NCBI RefSeq assembly: GCF_014764445.1 | Contig: NZ_CP061721.1 | Coordinates: forward strand, 1,736,001-1,800,000 | Reading direction: 5' to 3' | Source: Pseudarthrobacter sp. BIM B-2242 | Lineage (GTDB): Bacteria > Actinomycetota > Actinomycetes > Actinomycetales > Micrococcaceae | Length of the DNA: 64,000 nucleotides | Shown: in pieces, positions 16,588-25,884 of the stretch | Layout: every line of letters begins with the position of its first letter | Position numbering within the stretch: the stretch's first letter is position 1 | The notes under the pieces: model-generated | What the model saw: only the letters and a program-made list of their open reading frames with translations | Told to the model about the DNA's origin: nothing | The model's database searches: none | Program-made: the position numbers and the translations under genes

Positions 16588-17448
16588 ATGACTGATCCAC
16601 TCCTTGCCCATGCCACGGAATACGGCCGCATGTACGCGCGGTCCACGTCCGAACAGTTCTCAGTTCCGTCCATCACCACGGTGATCGGCCAGCAGCCGCA
16701 CGGGCTGGACGGCTGGTTCGGCTACATGGGTGCCAGCAGCCTGGCCAAGGATCCGTTGCTGGCCGACTGCCTGGGCAGTCCGGCGAAAATCCGCCAGGCC
16801 GTCAACCGGGCCTCCAAGGCGGCGGAGACATACCGGGATGACGCTGCCAGACGCGGTGACCGGGTCCATAACTACTGCGAGCAGGTCGCACTCCGTGCCC
16901 TGGGCCGGCCGCATGCCATGAAGGAAACACGCGAGGCCCTGGCCGCCAATGGTGAGGAAGCCTTTGCCCTGCGGTTCGATGAGTGGTGGGAACTCTACGA
17001 CGTCGAACCCATCGCGCCGGAAATCACTGTCTGGAACAAATCGGTGGGCTACGCCGGGACGCTGGACCTGGTGGCCCGCATTAACGGCCGGATCTGCCTG
17101 ATCGACTACAAAACCAAGGGAACCACCCGGGACGGCACGGTCAAGCCGCTGGATGACAAGGTGGTCATGCAGCTCGTGGCCGGCATGAAGGCGGAGGAAA
17201 GCCTGGTGGACGCCGTAGCAGGGGAATGGGAGCCCTGGAAGTACGGGGAGAACCCCTTGCTCCTTGCCGTGGCCATTGGCGAGACAGAAGTCCGTCCGGT
17301 CCGGGCCAACCCTGAGGTCCTTAAGCACCATTGGTGGAAGTTCTGCGCCTTGCGGCGCGTATGGGAGCTGTCTGCAGACACGGTGGCTGCCGGCTCGGCG
17401 CTCCTGCCGGTGGCGCCGCCGCCATCAGTACGCGTCCGCACGGCCTAG
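16588..17448 (+). CDS. PD-(D/E)XK nuclease superfamily protein
   Basis: A 286-residue protein with the restriction-fold core expected of RecB/Cas4-like nucleases: an upstream His/Tyr helix (DRVHNYCEQVA), Asp in GYAGTLDLVARI and the D-x-K signature in ICLIDYKTKG, followed by a Gln helix (KVVMQLVAGM). No Fe-S Cys cluster is present, so it is not a typical Cas4. The family appears conserved near def in related actinobacteria, but its substrate is unknown; a DNA-repair role is possible. It lies between the tRNA-Val terminator and def. The ATG has GAAAGAG upstream. Confidence 0.8.
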   Translation: MTDPLLAHATEYGRMYARSTSEQFSVPSITTVIGQQPHGLDGWFGYMGASSLAKDPLLADCLGSPAKIRQAVNRASKAAETYRDDAARRGDRVHNYCEQVALRALGRPHAMKETREALAANGEEAFALRFDEWWELYDVEPIAPEITVWNKSVGYAGTLDLVARINGRICLIDYKTKGTTRDGTVKPLDDKVVMQLVAGMKAEESLVDAVAGEWEPWKYGENPLLLAVAIGETEVRPVRANPEVLKHHWWKFCALRRVWELSADTVAAGSALLPVAPPPSVRVRTA

Positions 17449-17544
17449 CCGTCCCGCCCTTTAGCCTGCTGCAGTCCCTGCAGTGATGGTCCTGCGCCTA
17501 AACTGGATTGGTTCGCCAACCCCCACCGTGAGGAAAGACAGCAC

Positions 17545-18138
17545 ATGGCCATTCTGAATATCCGCATCATTGGAGATCCTGTGCTCCGCACAGTGGCCGA
17601 TCCTGTGACGGAATTCGGGCCGGAGCTGGCCAAGCTCGTCGCCGACATGACGGAAACCATGGAGGACGTTGAAGGCGCCGGTCTCGCCGCGCCCCAGATC
17701 GGCGTCAGCAAGCGCGTTTTCACCTACCGTGTGGGTGGCGTTGACGGCCACATCATCAACCCGGTCCTGGAAAACAGTGATGACTACCAGTCCGACCATG
17801 TGGAGGGCTGTCTCTCCATCCCGGGGCTGGGTTTCCCTGTCCGCCGGTTCCGCGCCACAAAGGTCTCCGGCGTTGACATGCACGGGAATCCTGTGACAGT
17901 CGAAGGCGAGGGCATGCTTGCCCGCTGCTTCCAGCATGAGACTGACCACCTGGACGGCGTCCTTTATACGGACCGCCTGGAAGGCGAGGACCGGAAGACC
18001 GCGCTGCGCGCCATCCGCAACGCGAACTACGAGGCCATCACGGAACGCACGACGACGAAACGCGCCAAAACGGTCGGGTCCAGTTTCGGCGGCGGAAGCT
18101 TTGACGGGTCCGGTTTCGGCGGTGGCCCCACCGCATGA
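17545..18138 (+). CDS. def: peptide deformylase
   Basis: A 197-residue deformylase that removes the N-formyl group from nascent proteins. All three metal/catalytic motifs are present: GAGLAAPQIG, EGCLSIPGL (Cys ligand) and QHETDHLDG (HExxH-like His ligands and Glu). A glycine-rich tail (GGGSFDGSGFGGG) extends the C terminus beyond the usual end. The ATG has AGGAAAG upstream and a TAAACT hexamer about 45 bases before it. The stop overlaps fmt (ATGA). Confidence 0.97.
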   Translation: MAILNIRIIGDPVLRTVADPVTEFGPELAKLVADMTETMEDVEGAGLAAPQIGVSKRVFTYRVGGVDGHIINPVLENSDDYQSDHVEGCLSIPGLGFPVRRFRATKVSGVDMHGNPVTVEGEGMLARCFQHETDHLDGVLYTDRLEGEDRKTALRAIRNANYEAITERTTTKRAKTVGSSFGGGSFDGSGFGGGPTA

Positions 18139-19055
18139 GGGTACTTTTTGCCGGCACTCCGGCCGTCGCGGTCCCGTCCCTGGACGCCCTGGTCAATGCC
18201 GGCTTTGACATCGTTGCGGTCCTGACCCGCCCGGACGCGCCGGTTGGACGCAAGCGCGTGCTGACGCCGTCGCCCGTTGCAGCCCGCGCCGCTGAACTCG
18301 GCATCGACATCATCCATGCCACGCGCGTGGATGAGGCCGTTACGGCGCAAATCGCCGCTGCCCGGCCGGACGTGGCGGCCATCGTGGCCTACGGGGGACT
18401 GATTCCCCGGGCCGCCCTTGATGTTCCGCCGCATGGCTGGATCAACCTGCATTTCTCCCTCCTTCCAGCCTGGCGCGGAGCGGCCCCGGTTCAGCGGTCC
18501 GTCATCGCCGGTGATGACGTCACCGGCGCAGTCACCTTCCTGCTGGAAGAAGGGCTCGATACCGGCCCCGTCTTCGGGACGCTGACAGAGGGCGTCCGCC
18601 CGGACGACACCGCCGGAGCGCTGCTGGAACGGCTGTCCCACAGCGGCGCCGTCCTGCTCTCCCAGACTCTGTCCGCGGTGGAAGCCGGGAAGGCGGCGCC
18701 CCGGCCGCAGGCCGGCGACGTATCGCTGGCCCCCAAACTGACCATCGACGACGGCCGGCTTGACTGGAAGCAGCCTGCGCTTGCCATCGGGAGGCGGGCC
18801 CGGGGCGTTACGCCCGAGCCCGGCGCCTGGACCACGCTGGACGGCCAGCGGGTGAAACTGGAACCGGTCCGGCTCCGGCCCGGCAGTTCCGGCCTGGAGC
18901 CCGGTGCAGTTGCCCTCGAAGGCAAGAGCGTCCTGGTGGGGACCGGATCCCACGCCGTGGAGCTGACGAGGATCCAGCCGTCGGGCAAAAAAATGATGGC
19001 CGCGGCCGATTGGGCCCGCGGTATGGCTTCACTTGAAAGCGTGGTGTTCGAATGA
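18135..19055 (+). CDS. fmt: methionyl-tRNA formyltransferase
   Basis: A 306-residue enzyme that formylates initiator Met-tRNA using 10-formyl-THF, functionally paired with def. The N-terminal MRVLFAGTPAVAVPSL and the signature NLHFSLLPAWRGAAPVQ with its His and the downstream Asp (GDDVTGAVTF) are visible; the C-terminal OB-like domain follows. Start overlaps the def stop by 4 bases; the stop overlaps the rsmB start in the same way, forming a tight def-fmt-rsmB unit. Confidence 0.97.
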   Translation: MRVLFAGTPAVAVPSLDALVNAGFDIVAVLTRPDAPVGRKRVLTPSPVAARAAELGIDIIHATRVDEAVTAQIAAARPDVAAIVAYGGLIPRAALDVPPHGWINLHFSLLPAWRGAAPVQRSVIAGDDVTGAVTFLLEEGLDTGPVFGTLTEGVRPDDTAGALLERLSHSGAVLLSQTLSAVEAGKAAPRPQAGDVSLAPKLTIDDGRLDWKQPALAIGRRARGVTPEPGAWTTLDGQRVKLEPVRLRPGSSGLEPGAVALEGKSVLVGTGSHAVELTRIQPSGKKMMAAADWARGMASLESVVFE

Positions 19056-20602
19056 GCGAGTCCGGCGGTAATGCAGGCGGCCGTGGCAGGGGCGGCAGCG
19101 GAAGCGGCCGGGGCAAGGGCGGCCCGCGCGATACCAGCACGCGCAACGCCCAGGGCCGTGAGCGGAACAGGAGTCCGCAGAAGAGTTTCACCGAGAACGC
19201 CCCCGCTCAGCGCACGCGCCGGGCGGACCCCGCGCGCCTTGTCGCTTTTGAAGTACTGCGTGCGGTGGCCGCCGAGGACGCCTACGCCAACCTGGTGCTC
19301 CCGTCCCGGATCCGCCACCACAACCTGGACAAGCGCGACGCCGGCTTCGCTACCGAACTGAGCTACGGTGCCCTGCGCAACCAGGGCACCTACGACGCCG
19401 TCCTGGCCCGCTGCGTGGACCGGCCGCTGGACCAGCTCGATCCCGCCATCCTCGATGCCCTGCGCATCGGCGCCCACCAGCTTCTGGCTATGCGCGTTCC
19501 GGCGCATGCGGCCCTGGACCAGACTGTTGGCCTGGCACGCGCTGTCATCGGCGCCGGCCCGTCGGCCCTGATCAATGCGGTGCTGCGGAAGGTCACGGCA
19601 CACACCCTGGAGGAGTGGCTTGAGCACCTGGTGGCGGGGGAGAGCGATGAAACCAAAATCGCCTCCATCCGGTATGCCCACCCCGAATGGATCGTCCGGG
19701 CCATGCGCCAGTCGCTGGTGGCACACGGGCGTTCCGTCACGGAGATCAACGACCTCCTGGAAGCCGACAACGCCGCTCCGGTTGTCAACCTTGTTGCCTT
19801 GCCGGGCCTGGGCAGCCTGGATGAGGCCCTCGACAACGGGGCGACGCCGGGTGAACTCGTCGAAGGATCAGCGCTCTCCAGCGGCGGAGACCTTGGCCGG
19901 CTCGCCTCCGTCCGTGAAGGCAGTACCCGCGTGCAGGACGTCGGCTCGCAGTTGGTGGCGCGGGCCATGGCGGCAGTAGAGCTGGGCACCGGCAGCGGCA
20001 CCGGCGAACGCTGGCTGGACCTCTGTGCCGGACCCGGCGGAAAGGCCGCGTTGCTCGGCGCCCTCGCCCGGCAACAGGGCGCCACGCTGCTGGCCAACGA
20101 GCCTGCCCCGCACCGGGCCAAGCTGGTCCGCCAGGCCCTGGCCGCGGTTCCGCGCGAGACGTGGGAGGTGCGCACCGGCGACGGCCGGGAAGTGGGCACG
20201 GAGATGGCCGCGAGCTTCGACCGCGTCCTCGTGGACGTCCCCTGCAGCGGCCTGGGCGCACTCCGCCGGCGGCCGGAGTCCCGCTGGCGCCGTACCCCTA
20301 AGGACCTGGCAGATCTTGGTCCGCTGCAGCGCGCACTCCTCACATCGGCCCTGGATGCAGTCCGACCCGGCGGCGTGGTGGCCTACGTGACCTGCTCGCC
20401 CCACCCGGCCGAAACCACGGCCGTCGTCACCGATGCCCTCCGGAAACGCGAGGACCTCGAACTGCTGGAGGCCGGCGCGGTCCTGGACGGCGTGAGCCTC
20501 ACCGGAAACCTGGGGGCCGGCCACAATTCCACTGCCCAGCTGTGGCCGCACATCCACAGCACCGATGCCATGTTCCTGGCCCTCATCCGCAAGAAGGCCT
20601 GA
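19052..20602 (+). CDS. rsmB: 16S rRNA (cytosine-967-C5)-methyltransferase RsmB-like
   Basis: A 516-residue protein. A basic, Gly/Arg-rich N-terminal tail (~55 residues) precedes a NusB-like RNA-binding domain (~60-200) and a SAM-dependent methyltransferase domain (~290-516). The SAM loop is DLCAGPGGKAALL; the two catalytic Cys of the m5C family are in VDVPCSGLGALRR and VTCSPHPAET. It methylates 16S rRNA. The start overlaps the end of fmt and rpe follows closely. Confidence 0.95.
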   Translation: MSESGGNAGGRGRGGSGSGRGKGGPRDTSTRNAQGRERNRSPQKSFTENAPAQRTRRADPARLVAFEVLRAVAAEDAYANLVLPSRIRHHNLDKRDAGFATELSYGALRNQGTYDAVLARCVDRPLDQLDPAILDALRIGAHQLLAMRVPAHAALDQTVGLARAVIGAGPSALINAVLRKVTAHTLEEWLEHLVAGESDETKIASIRYAHPEWIVRAMRQSLVAHGRSVTEINDLLEADNAAPVVNLVALPGLGSLDEALDNGATPGELVEGSALSSGGDLGRLASVREGSTRVQDVGSQLVARAMAAVELGTGSGTGERWLDLCAGPGGKAALLGALARQQGATLLANEPAPHRAKLVRQALAAVPRETWEVRTGDGREVGTEMAASFDRVLVDVPCSGLGALRRRPESRWRRTPKDLADLGPLQRALLTSALDAVRPGGVVAYVTCSPHPAETTAVVTDALRKREDLELLEAGAVLDGVSLTGNLGAGHNSTAQLWPHIHSTDAMFLALIRKKA

Positions 20603-20620
20603 CCCGTGAAAGGTTCATCC

Positions 20621-21313
20621 ATGCCGCAATGCTGCATCAACCCGAGCATTCTCTCTGCCGACTTCGTCAACCTTGAAGCCGAACTGCAGCGGATCAGCAA
20701 CGCCGACGCCGTCCACGTGGACGTTATGGACAACCACTTTGTTCCCAACCTCACGCTCGGCCTGCCGGTGGTCCAGCGGATCCAGGCCGTCAGCCCCGTG
20801 CCGCTGGACGCACACCTGATGATCTCCGACGCCGACCGCTGGGCGCCCGGATTCGCCGACGCCGGGCTGGCGTCGGTGACCTTCCACGCCGAGGCCTCCG
20901 TTGCGCCCGTAAAGCTGGCCCGGGAACTGCGGGCCAGGGGGTCCAAGGCGGGCCTGGCGTTGCGGCCTGCCACCGCCGTGGAACCGTACCTGGATATGCT
21001 CGAAGAACTGGACATGCTCCTGATCATGACGGTGGAGCCGGGCTTCGGCGGCCAGGCATTCCTGGACCTGACCCTGCCCAAGATCCGCCGCGCGCGGGCC
21101 GCCATCGACGGGTCCGGGCTTGAGGTCGCCCTCCAGGTCGACGGCGGCATCACCGAGGAGACGATCCTGCGGGCGGCAGAAGCCGGGGCGAACGTCTTCG
21201 TCGCTGGCTCGGCCGTGTATGGTGCCGAAGACCCGGGAGCAGCCATCACCCGGCTCCGTGAAGCCGGCACCCTGACGTTGCGTTCCACGTTACGTACCGG
21301 GTCGGGGGAATAG
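20621..21313 (+). CDS. rpe: ribulose-phosphate 3-epimerase
   Basis: A 230-residue TIM-barrel epimerase that interconverts ribulose 5-phosphate and xylulose 5-phosphate in the pentose phosphate pathway. Motifs: [27 protein letters not shown] (metal His/Asp), [12 protein letters not shown] and QVDGGI. I prefer the ATG at 20621, which has GAAAGG 7 bases upstream, to the GTG at 20606. Ribulose 5-phosphate is also a substrate of RibB, encoded in the next operon. Confidence 0.97.
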   Translation: MPQCCINPSILSADFVNLEAELQRISNADAVHVDVMDNHFVPNLTLGLPVVQRIQAVSPVPLDAHLMISDADRWAPGFADAGLASVTFHAEASVAPVKLARELRARGSKAGLALRPATAVEPYLDMLEELDMLLIMTVEPGFGGQAFLDLTLPKIRRARAAIDGSGLEVALQVDGGITEETILRAAEAGANVFVAGSAVYGAEDPGAAITRLREAGTLTLRSTLRTGSGE

Positions 21314-21354
21314 TCCGGACGCCCTTGTAGTTATGGCACAATAGCAACACACAA

Positions 21355-21507
21355 TACGTGCTCCGGGGTCGGTGTAAGTCCGAACCGGCGGTGATAGTCC
21401 GCGACCCGCGAGCCGGCGCTTTCCCCTTCGGGGGAGGGAACCGGCGGACGGTTGAATCGGTGAAATTCCGGTACCGACAGTTAAAGTCTGGATGAGAGAA
21501 GCACGTA
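21355..21507 (+). promoter_or_regulatory. FMN riboswitch (RFN element)
   Basis: The closing stem TACGTGC/GCACGTA brackets the conserved RFN core: GGGGTCGGTGTAAGTCCG, ACCGGCGGTGATAGTCCGCG, ACCGGCGGACGGTTGAATC, GGTGAAATTCCGGTACCGACAG and AGTCTGGATGAGAGA. FMN binding should lower expression of the ribD-ribH operon downstream. A GCGGCGTC hairpin at 21519-21539 follows the aptamer and may be part of the expression platform; it lacks a strong T-run, so control may be translational. Confidence 0.97.
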
Positions 21508-21603
21508 CAGCTGTATCTGCGGCGTCCTGATGACGCCGCGGCCTTCTGCTGTCATATACCCCCGGAGCCATCGCGGTTCTAGAGGGAAGGAACGACACAA
21601 CAC

Positions 21604-21687
21604 ATGAACCCCTTGCGATGGCTCTTTGAAGCCAGGCTGTCCTACGTACCGGACGCCGACGCCACCCGCCCGGTGGCTGCCCCATGA
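21604..21687 (+). CDS. 27-residue short ORF between FMN riboswitch and ribD
   Basis: An ATG at 21604 opens a 27-codon frame that ends in TGA overlapping the ribD ATG (ATGA at 21684-21687). AGGGAAGGA lies about 12 bases upstream, a slightly long spacing. The peptide begins MNPLRWLFEARLSYVP and shows no known domain. The overlap implies that ribD is translated by coupling to this frame. It may be a leader peptide that passes riboswitch control to ribD, or an N-terminal relic; no homologue was recognised. Confidence 0.5.
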   Translation: MNPLRWLFEARLSYVPDADATRPVAAP

Positions 21688-22838
21688 CCCGCGTCGACAA
21701 CGTGACCCGCGTCGACAACGTGACTCCGGTCGATAACGTGACGGCGTTCAGCAACTCCGAAACGGCCGCAATGAACGCTGCCCTCGAAGCAGCCCTTAAG
21801 GGACCGCGCGGAGCGAATCCGCTCGTTGGCGCCGTCGTCATTGACGCCGCCGGTCAGCACCTTGTGACCGGTTACCACCGCGGCGCCGGGACCCCCCATG
21901 CCGAAGCCGACGCGATTTTGGAGGCCGCTGCAGCAGGGCTGGACCTGACGGGCTGCACCATGGTGATCACGCTTGAGCCCTGCGACCATCTCGGCCGCAC
22001 CGGCCCCTGCACCCAGGCGATCATCGAGGCCGGAATCGCCGATGTGGTCTACGCCGTCGACGATCCGCATGACCCGGCAGCGGGTGGCGCAGCCACCCTG
22101 CGGAAGGCCGGAGTCCGCGTCCGCAGCGGCCTCGCCGCCGTCGAAGCCCTGGAACTGAACCGTCAGTGGTTCCTCGCCGTAGCTGCCGGCCGGCCCTTCG
22201 TCACACTGCACATCGCCCAGACCCTGGACAGCCGGATCGCCGCGGAGGACGGGACCAGCCAATGGATTTCGTCTCCGGAGTCCCTGGCGGACAATCACGG
22301 GCTACGGCAGCGGATCGACGCCATCCTGGTGGGCACGCAGACAGTACTGGTGGACAATCCACGGCTCACTGCGCGTGACGCCTCGGGGGCCACTACAGGG
22401 AAGCAGCCGCTGCGTGCCGTGATGGGCCTCCGGGAGATCCCGGCGGACGCAGCCATCCGCGGCGACGACGGGCACGTGCTTCACCTGCCCACCAGGGACC
22501 CGCATGAGGCGTTGTCTCTGCTGTACGCGGAAGGAATCCGCCATGTCATGGTGGAAGGCGGCTCGCGCATCCTCAGCTCATTCCTTGCCGCCGGGCTCGT
22601 GGATGAACTCATTGTCTACCTGGCGCCTACGTTGTTGGGTTCAGGAACGCCCGCGCTGAACGGCTTAGGAATCACCACCCTCGCAGAGGCACAGCACTGG
22701 GAATGGGACACGTCCGACGGCGGCGCGGTGCGGACGCTGGGACGCGACCTTAGGCTGCACCTCCGGCCAGAACCAATCGAAGCTTTGGAACCACAACCAT
22801 CCCGCACTGCCGCGGAACCAGCCATGGGAGGCTACTGA
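21684..22838 (+). CDS. ribD: bifunctional diaminohydroxyphosphoribosylaminopyrimidine deaminase / reductase
   Basis: A 384-residue riboflavin-pathway enzyme. The N-terminal deaminase has the zinc motif PHAEADAI and TLEPCDHLGRTGPC; the C-terminal reductase domain (~165-350) includes GGSRILSSFL and binds NADPH. It performs steps two and three from GTP. The extreme N terminus carries three copies of an RVDNVT-like unit encoded by 18-bp direct repeats (about 21,687-21,741), not part of the usual domain, so the mature start could be downstream. It begins inside the stop of the short leader ORF and overlaps ribE by one base. Confidence 0.95.
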   Translation: MTRVDNVTRVDNVTPVDNVTAFSNSETAAMNAALEAALKGPRGANPLVGAVVIDAAGQHLVTGYHRGAGTPHAEADAILEAAAAGLDLTGCTMVITLEPCDHLGRTGPCTQAIIEAGIADVVYAVDDPHDPAAGGAATLRKAGVRVRSGLAAVEALELNRQWFLAVAAGRPFVTLHIAQTLDSRIAAEDGTSQWISSPESLADNHGLRQRIDAILVGTQTVLVDNPRLTARDASGATTGKQPLRAVMGLREIPADAAIRGDDGHVLHLPTRDPHEALSLLYAEGIRHVMVEGGSRILSSFLAAGLVDELIVYLAPTLLGSGTPALNGLGITTLAEAQHWEWDTSDGGAVRTLGRDLRLHLRPEPIEALEPQPSRTAAEPAMGGY

Positions 22839-23473
22839 TGTTTACCGGAATTATTGCCGAACAGGGCCACGTCCTGTCCGTGGAGCGTGACGGCGATGCC
22901 AGCGCGACCCTCCGGCTGAGTGCTCCAGGAACCACCGAAGGGCTAGCCCTCGGCGGGTCCATTGCCGTCAACGGAGTCTGCCTGACTGCCACAGAGATCG
23001 ACGGCAAGGAGTTCAGCGTTGACGTGATGGGCGAGACACTGGTCCGAAGCACCATTGGCGAGCTTGCGGCCGGTGATTCGGTCAACCTTGAGCGGTGTGT
23101 ACCGGCAGGCGGCCGGCTCGACGGCCACGTTGTCCAGGGCCATGTCGACGGCGTCGGCCAGTTGCTGGAACGCGAGGCGCTGGGCAACTGGGAGCGCCTG
23201 CGGTTCGGTGTGCCGGCCAACCTCGCCCGCTACATCGCCGAAAAGGGTTCCATAGCGATCGACGGCGTCTCCCTCACCGTCACGGCGGTCAGCGCCGCGG
23301 CGGAGTCCGAGCCGTGGTTCGAAGTGGGCCTCATTCCCACAACGCTGGCTGAGACCGGTCTGGGCGCAAAACAAACAGGCAGCAAGGTCAACCTCGAGGT
23401 GGACGTGCTGGCCAAATACACCGAACGCCTGCTGGCATTCAGCACCGGCGCAGCAAATGGAGGCACGCGATGA
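22838..23473 (+). CDS. ribE: riboflavin synthase alpha chain
   Basis: A 211-residue enzyme made of two similar lumazine-binding barrels, each with a [16 protein letters not shown] or [12 protein letters not shown] motif; it begins with the typical [12 protein letters not shown]. It dismutates 6,7-dimethyl-8-ribityllumazine to riboflavin. It shares one base with ribD (TGATG) and overlaps ribB by 4 bases, consistent with coupled translation in one operon. Confidence 0.97.
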   Translation: MFTGIIAEQGHVLSVERDGDASATLRLSAPGTTEGLALGGSIAVNGVCLTATEIDGKEFSVDVMGETLVRSTIGELAAGDSVNLERCVPAGGRLDGHVVQGHVDGVGQLLEREALGNWERLRFGVPANLARYIAEKGSIAIDGVSLTVTAVSAAAESEPWFEVGLIPTTLAETGLGAKQTGSKVNLEVDVLAKYTERLLAFSTGAANGGTR

Positions 23474-24186
23474 ACACCACGATCCGGCTGGAGCCAGCCT
23501 CGGACGCAACGACGCGCCGGGACGCCACAACAGGACTCGACCCCGTGGAAGACGCCATCCGCGCCATGGCCGCTGGACTGCCCGTGCTGGTGGTGGATAA
23601 CGAGGACCGCGAAAACGAAGGTGACATTATCTTCGCGGCCCAGCACGCCACTCCCGCACTGATGGGCTGGACCATCCGGTACAGCTCCGGGGTCATCTGC
23701 GTCCCGCTCGCCGGAGACCGCGCCGATGCCCTGGCACTGCCTCCCATGGTGGCAGTCAACCAGGATTCGAAAGGCACGGCGTACACCGTTTCCTGTGACG
23801 CGGCGGTAGGCGTCAGCACCGGCATTTCCGCCACCGACCGCGCCCTGACCGCACGCGTGCTGGCAGACCCCGGCGCCGGACCGGCCGACGTGACCCGGCC
23901 GGGGCATATTTTCCCGCTCCGGGCCGTTAACGGTGGAGTGCGTGAACGCCCCGGCCACACCGAAGCGGCCGTGGACCTCTGCCGGCTTGCCGGACTGGAG
24001 CCGGTGGGCGTCATTGCCGAGGTTGTGTACGACGACGGCGAAATGATGCGGCTCGACGGGCTGCGGGTATTCGCCGCCGAACACGGGTGCCCCTTGATCT
24101 CGATCGAGGACCTTGTGGCTTACCTTGAAGCAGGGGCCGCGGTTCCCGCCGACAGTAACACCGGGCCGGACGCCCGGGCGGAGTAG
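23470..24186 (+). CDS. ribB: 3,4-dihydroxy-2-butanone 4-phosphate synthase
   Basis: A 238-residue DHBP synthase that converts ribulose 5-phosphate to the four-carbon riboflavin precursor and formate. The acidic loop [10 protein letters not shown], the [10 protein letters not shown] segment and GHTEAAVDL are present. In many bacteria this domain is fused to GTP cyclohydrolase II; here the fusion partner is a separate gene 10 bases downstream. The N-terminal ~25 residues are variable. Confidence 0.95.
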   Translation: MNTTIRLEPASDATTRRDATTGLDPVEDAIRAMAAGLPVLVVDNEDRENEGDIIFAAQHATPALMGWTIRYSSGVICVPLAGDRADALALPPMVAVNQDSKGTAYTVSCDAAVGVSTGISATDRALTARVLADPGAGPADVTRPGHIFPLRAVNGGVRERPGHTEAAVDLCRLAGLEPVGVIAEVVYDDGEMMRLDGLRVFAAEHGCPLISIEDLVAYLEAGAAVPADSNTGPDARAE

Positions 24187-24196
24187 AGGAGTAACG

Positions 24197-24928
24197 ATGA
24201 CGGTTTCCGGATTTTCGGACGACAGCCACCAGGACGGCCACCACCGCAAGGCAGCCAGCAACGGCCATGCCCACCACCCGGTAAGCGCCGGTCCTATCGT
24301 GCAGCTGCCCACCGCCTTTGGCGACTTCATTACGCAGGCCTGGACCGACCTTGCCACGGGCGCCGAACACCTGGCCGTGAGCTCGCCCAATCCGCCCAAG
24401 GATGGATTGGCCCCCTTGGTCAGGCTCCACTCGGAGTGCCTGACCGGTGACGTTTTCGGTTCCTACCGCTGCGACTGCGGCGAACAGCTGGCGTACGCGC
24501 TGGAGCTCATCAACGAGTTCGGCGGCACCCTGCTGTACCTGCGCGGACAGGAAGGCCGGGGGATCGGCCTGGCCAACAAGATCAAGGCCTACGCGCTCCA
24601 GGAAGCCGGCTTTGACACCGTGGAAGCCAACGAGCAGCTGGGACTCCCGGTGGACGCCCGCTGCTACAAGGCTGCCGCCCAGATCCTCGCAGAGATGGGC
24701 CTCCACGAGGTCCGGCTCCTGAGCAACAACCCTGACAAACAGAACCGGCTCGCCAAAGCCGGCGTGAAGGTCGTGGAGATGGTTCCCACCGAGGTGCCCT
24801 CCCGCGACCAGAACATCCGCTACCTGCAGACCAAAAAGGACCGCATGGAGCACCGGCTGACGCTGGACACCCACGTTGTGGCAGTGCCCGGCGCAGCTGC
24901 TGACACCTTCTCCCACGAACAAGACTGA
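24197..24928 (+). CDS. ribA: GTP cyclohydrolase II
   Basis: A 243-residue enzyme that opens GTP as the first committed riboflavin step. The zinc ligands lie in [18 protein letters not shown], and the catalytic region in [13 protein letters not shown] ~35-residue His/Ser-rich N-terminal extension precedes the domain. The ATG at 24197 has GAGGAG upstream; a frame opening at 24113 lies within ribB. Free-standing rather than fused to RibB. Confidence 0.95.
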   Translation: MTVSGFSDDSHQDGHHRKAASNGHAHHPVSAGPIVQLPTAFGDFITQAWTDLATGAEHLAVSSPNPPKDGLAPLVRLHSECLTGDVFGSYRCDCGEQLAYALELINEFGGTLLYLRGQEGRGIGLANKIKAYALQEAGFDTVEANEQLGLPVDARCYKAAAQILAEMGLHEVRLLSNNPDKQNRLAKAGVKVVEMVPTEVPSRDQNIRYLQTKKDRMEHRLTLDTHVVAVPGAAADTFSHEQD

Positions 24929-24945
24929 ACGGACCAGATACACGC

Positions 24946-25434
24946 ATGAGCGGACACGGCGCACCAGATATCGACCTCACCACCCTCAACCCGGCGGAAA
25001 CGTCGCAGCTGCGGCTGGCCATTGTGGCCGCCAGCTGGCACACCCAGATCATGGACGGACTCCTGGACGGTGCACTGCGCGCCGCCAAGGACGCAGGCAT
25101 CAGCGAACCCACGGTCCTGCGCGTTCCGGGAGCCTTCGAGCTTCCGGTCGCTGCCGCGCGGCTGGCACCGCACTTTGACGCAGTGGTTGCTCTCGGCGTC
25201 GTCATCCGCGGCGGCACGCCGCACTTTGAGTACGTCTGCCAGGCAGCGACGTCGGGACTGACCGACGTGAGCGTCAACACCGGGGTGCCGGTGGGCTTCG
25301 GCGTGCTCACCTGCGACACGGAGCAGCAGGGCCTGGACCGGGCCGGGCTGCCCGGCTCCAATGAGGACAAGGGCCACGAAGCAGTGACGGCGGCCCTGGC
25401 CACGGCAGTCCTCCTCAAGCAGTACAGCCGCTAG
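24946..25434 (+). CDS. ribH: 6,7-dimethyl-8-ribityllumazine synthase
   Basis: A 162-residue lumazine synthase, last gene of the rib operon. It condenses the RibD/phosphatase product with DHBP. Motifs: [14 protein letters not shown], the substrate loop [10 protein letters not shown] and the catalytic His region [17 protein letters not shown] hairpin without a T-run at 25444-25475 follows and may end the operon. Confidence 0.97.
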   Translation: MSGHGAPDIDLTTLNPAETSQLRLAIVAASWHTQIMDGLLDGALRAAKDAGISEPTVLRVPGAFELPVAAARLAPHFDAVVALGVVIRGGTPHFEYVCQAATSGLTDVSVNTGVPVGFGVLTCDTEQQGLDRAGLPGSNEDKGHEAVTAALATAVLLKQYSR

Positions 25435-25443
25435 CAAAATGGC

Positions 25444-25475
25444 GGGCGCTGTGTGTCTTCACTCACATGGCGCCC
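25444..25475 (+). terminator. possible terminator after ribH
   Basis: GGGCGC-TG-TGTG pairs with CACA-TG-GCGCCC around an 8-base loop. There is no T-run, so assignment is weak. Confidence 0.3.
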
Positions 25476-25517
25476 GTCATGCAGCGGCCCGACAGGCGCC
25501 GTGAGGCGCGCAGCAAG

Positions 25518-25523
25518 TAGGCT
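25518..25523 (+). promoter_or_regulatory. TAGGCT -10 element of leaderless hisE
   Basis: TAGGCT is followed by GTAGGGC and then the GTG start, placing the first transcribed base at or next to the start codon. Confidence 0.6.
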
Positions 25524-25530
25524 GTAGGGC

Positions 25531-25794
25531 GTGAAGAATTTCGAGACGCTGTTCGCTGAACTGAGTGAGAAGGCAGCCACCCGCCCGGCAGGCTCCCGCA
25601 CCGTCGCTGAATTGGAGTCCGGAGTCCACGGCATCGGCAAGAAAGTCGTGGAGGAAGCAGCCGAAGTCTGGATGGCCGCTGAGTACGAATCCGATGAAGC
25701 CGCGGCTGAGGAAATCTCCCAGCTGCTGTACCACCTGCAGGTTCTGATGCTCGCCAAAGGCCTGACCCTGGAAGACGTCTACAAGCATCTGTAG
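25531..25794 (+). CDS. hisE: phosphoribosyl-ATP pyrophosphatase
   Basis: An 87-residue MazG-like four-helix enzyme of the second histidine step. The metal-binding Glu/Asp motif is in [15 protein letters not shown] and the following helix [15 protein letters not shown]. It starts at GTG, with a TAGGCT -10 element seven bases upstream and no Shine-Dalgarno, indicating a leaderless mRNA. hisG follows after 90 bases and is likely in the same transcript. Confidence 0.95.
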   Translation: MKNFETLFAELSEKAATRPAGSRTVAELESGVHGIGKKVVEEAAEVWMAAEYESDEAAAEEISQLLYHLQVLMLAKGLTLEDVYKHL

Positions 25795-25884
25795 CCACTG
25801 CGCACTGTGCGGCCTTCCTTGCCCGCCAGTTCCCTGTGTGGCCCGTTTGCCTGATCACTAGACCTCCCAACAAGAAAGACCCCC

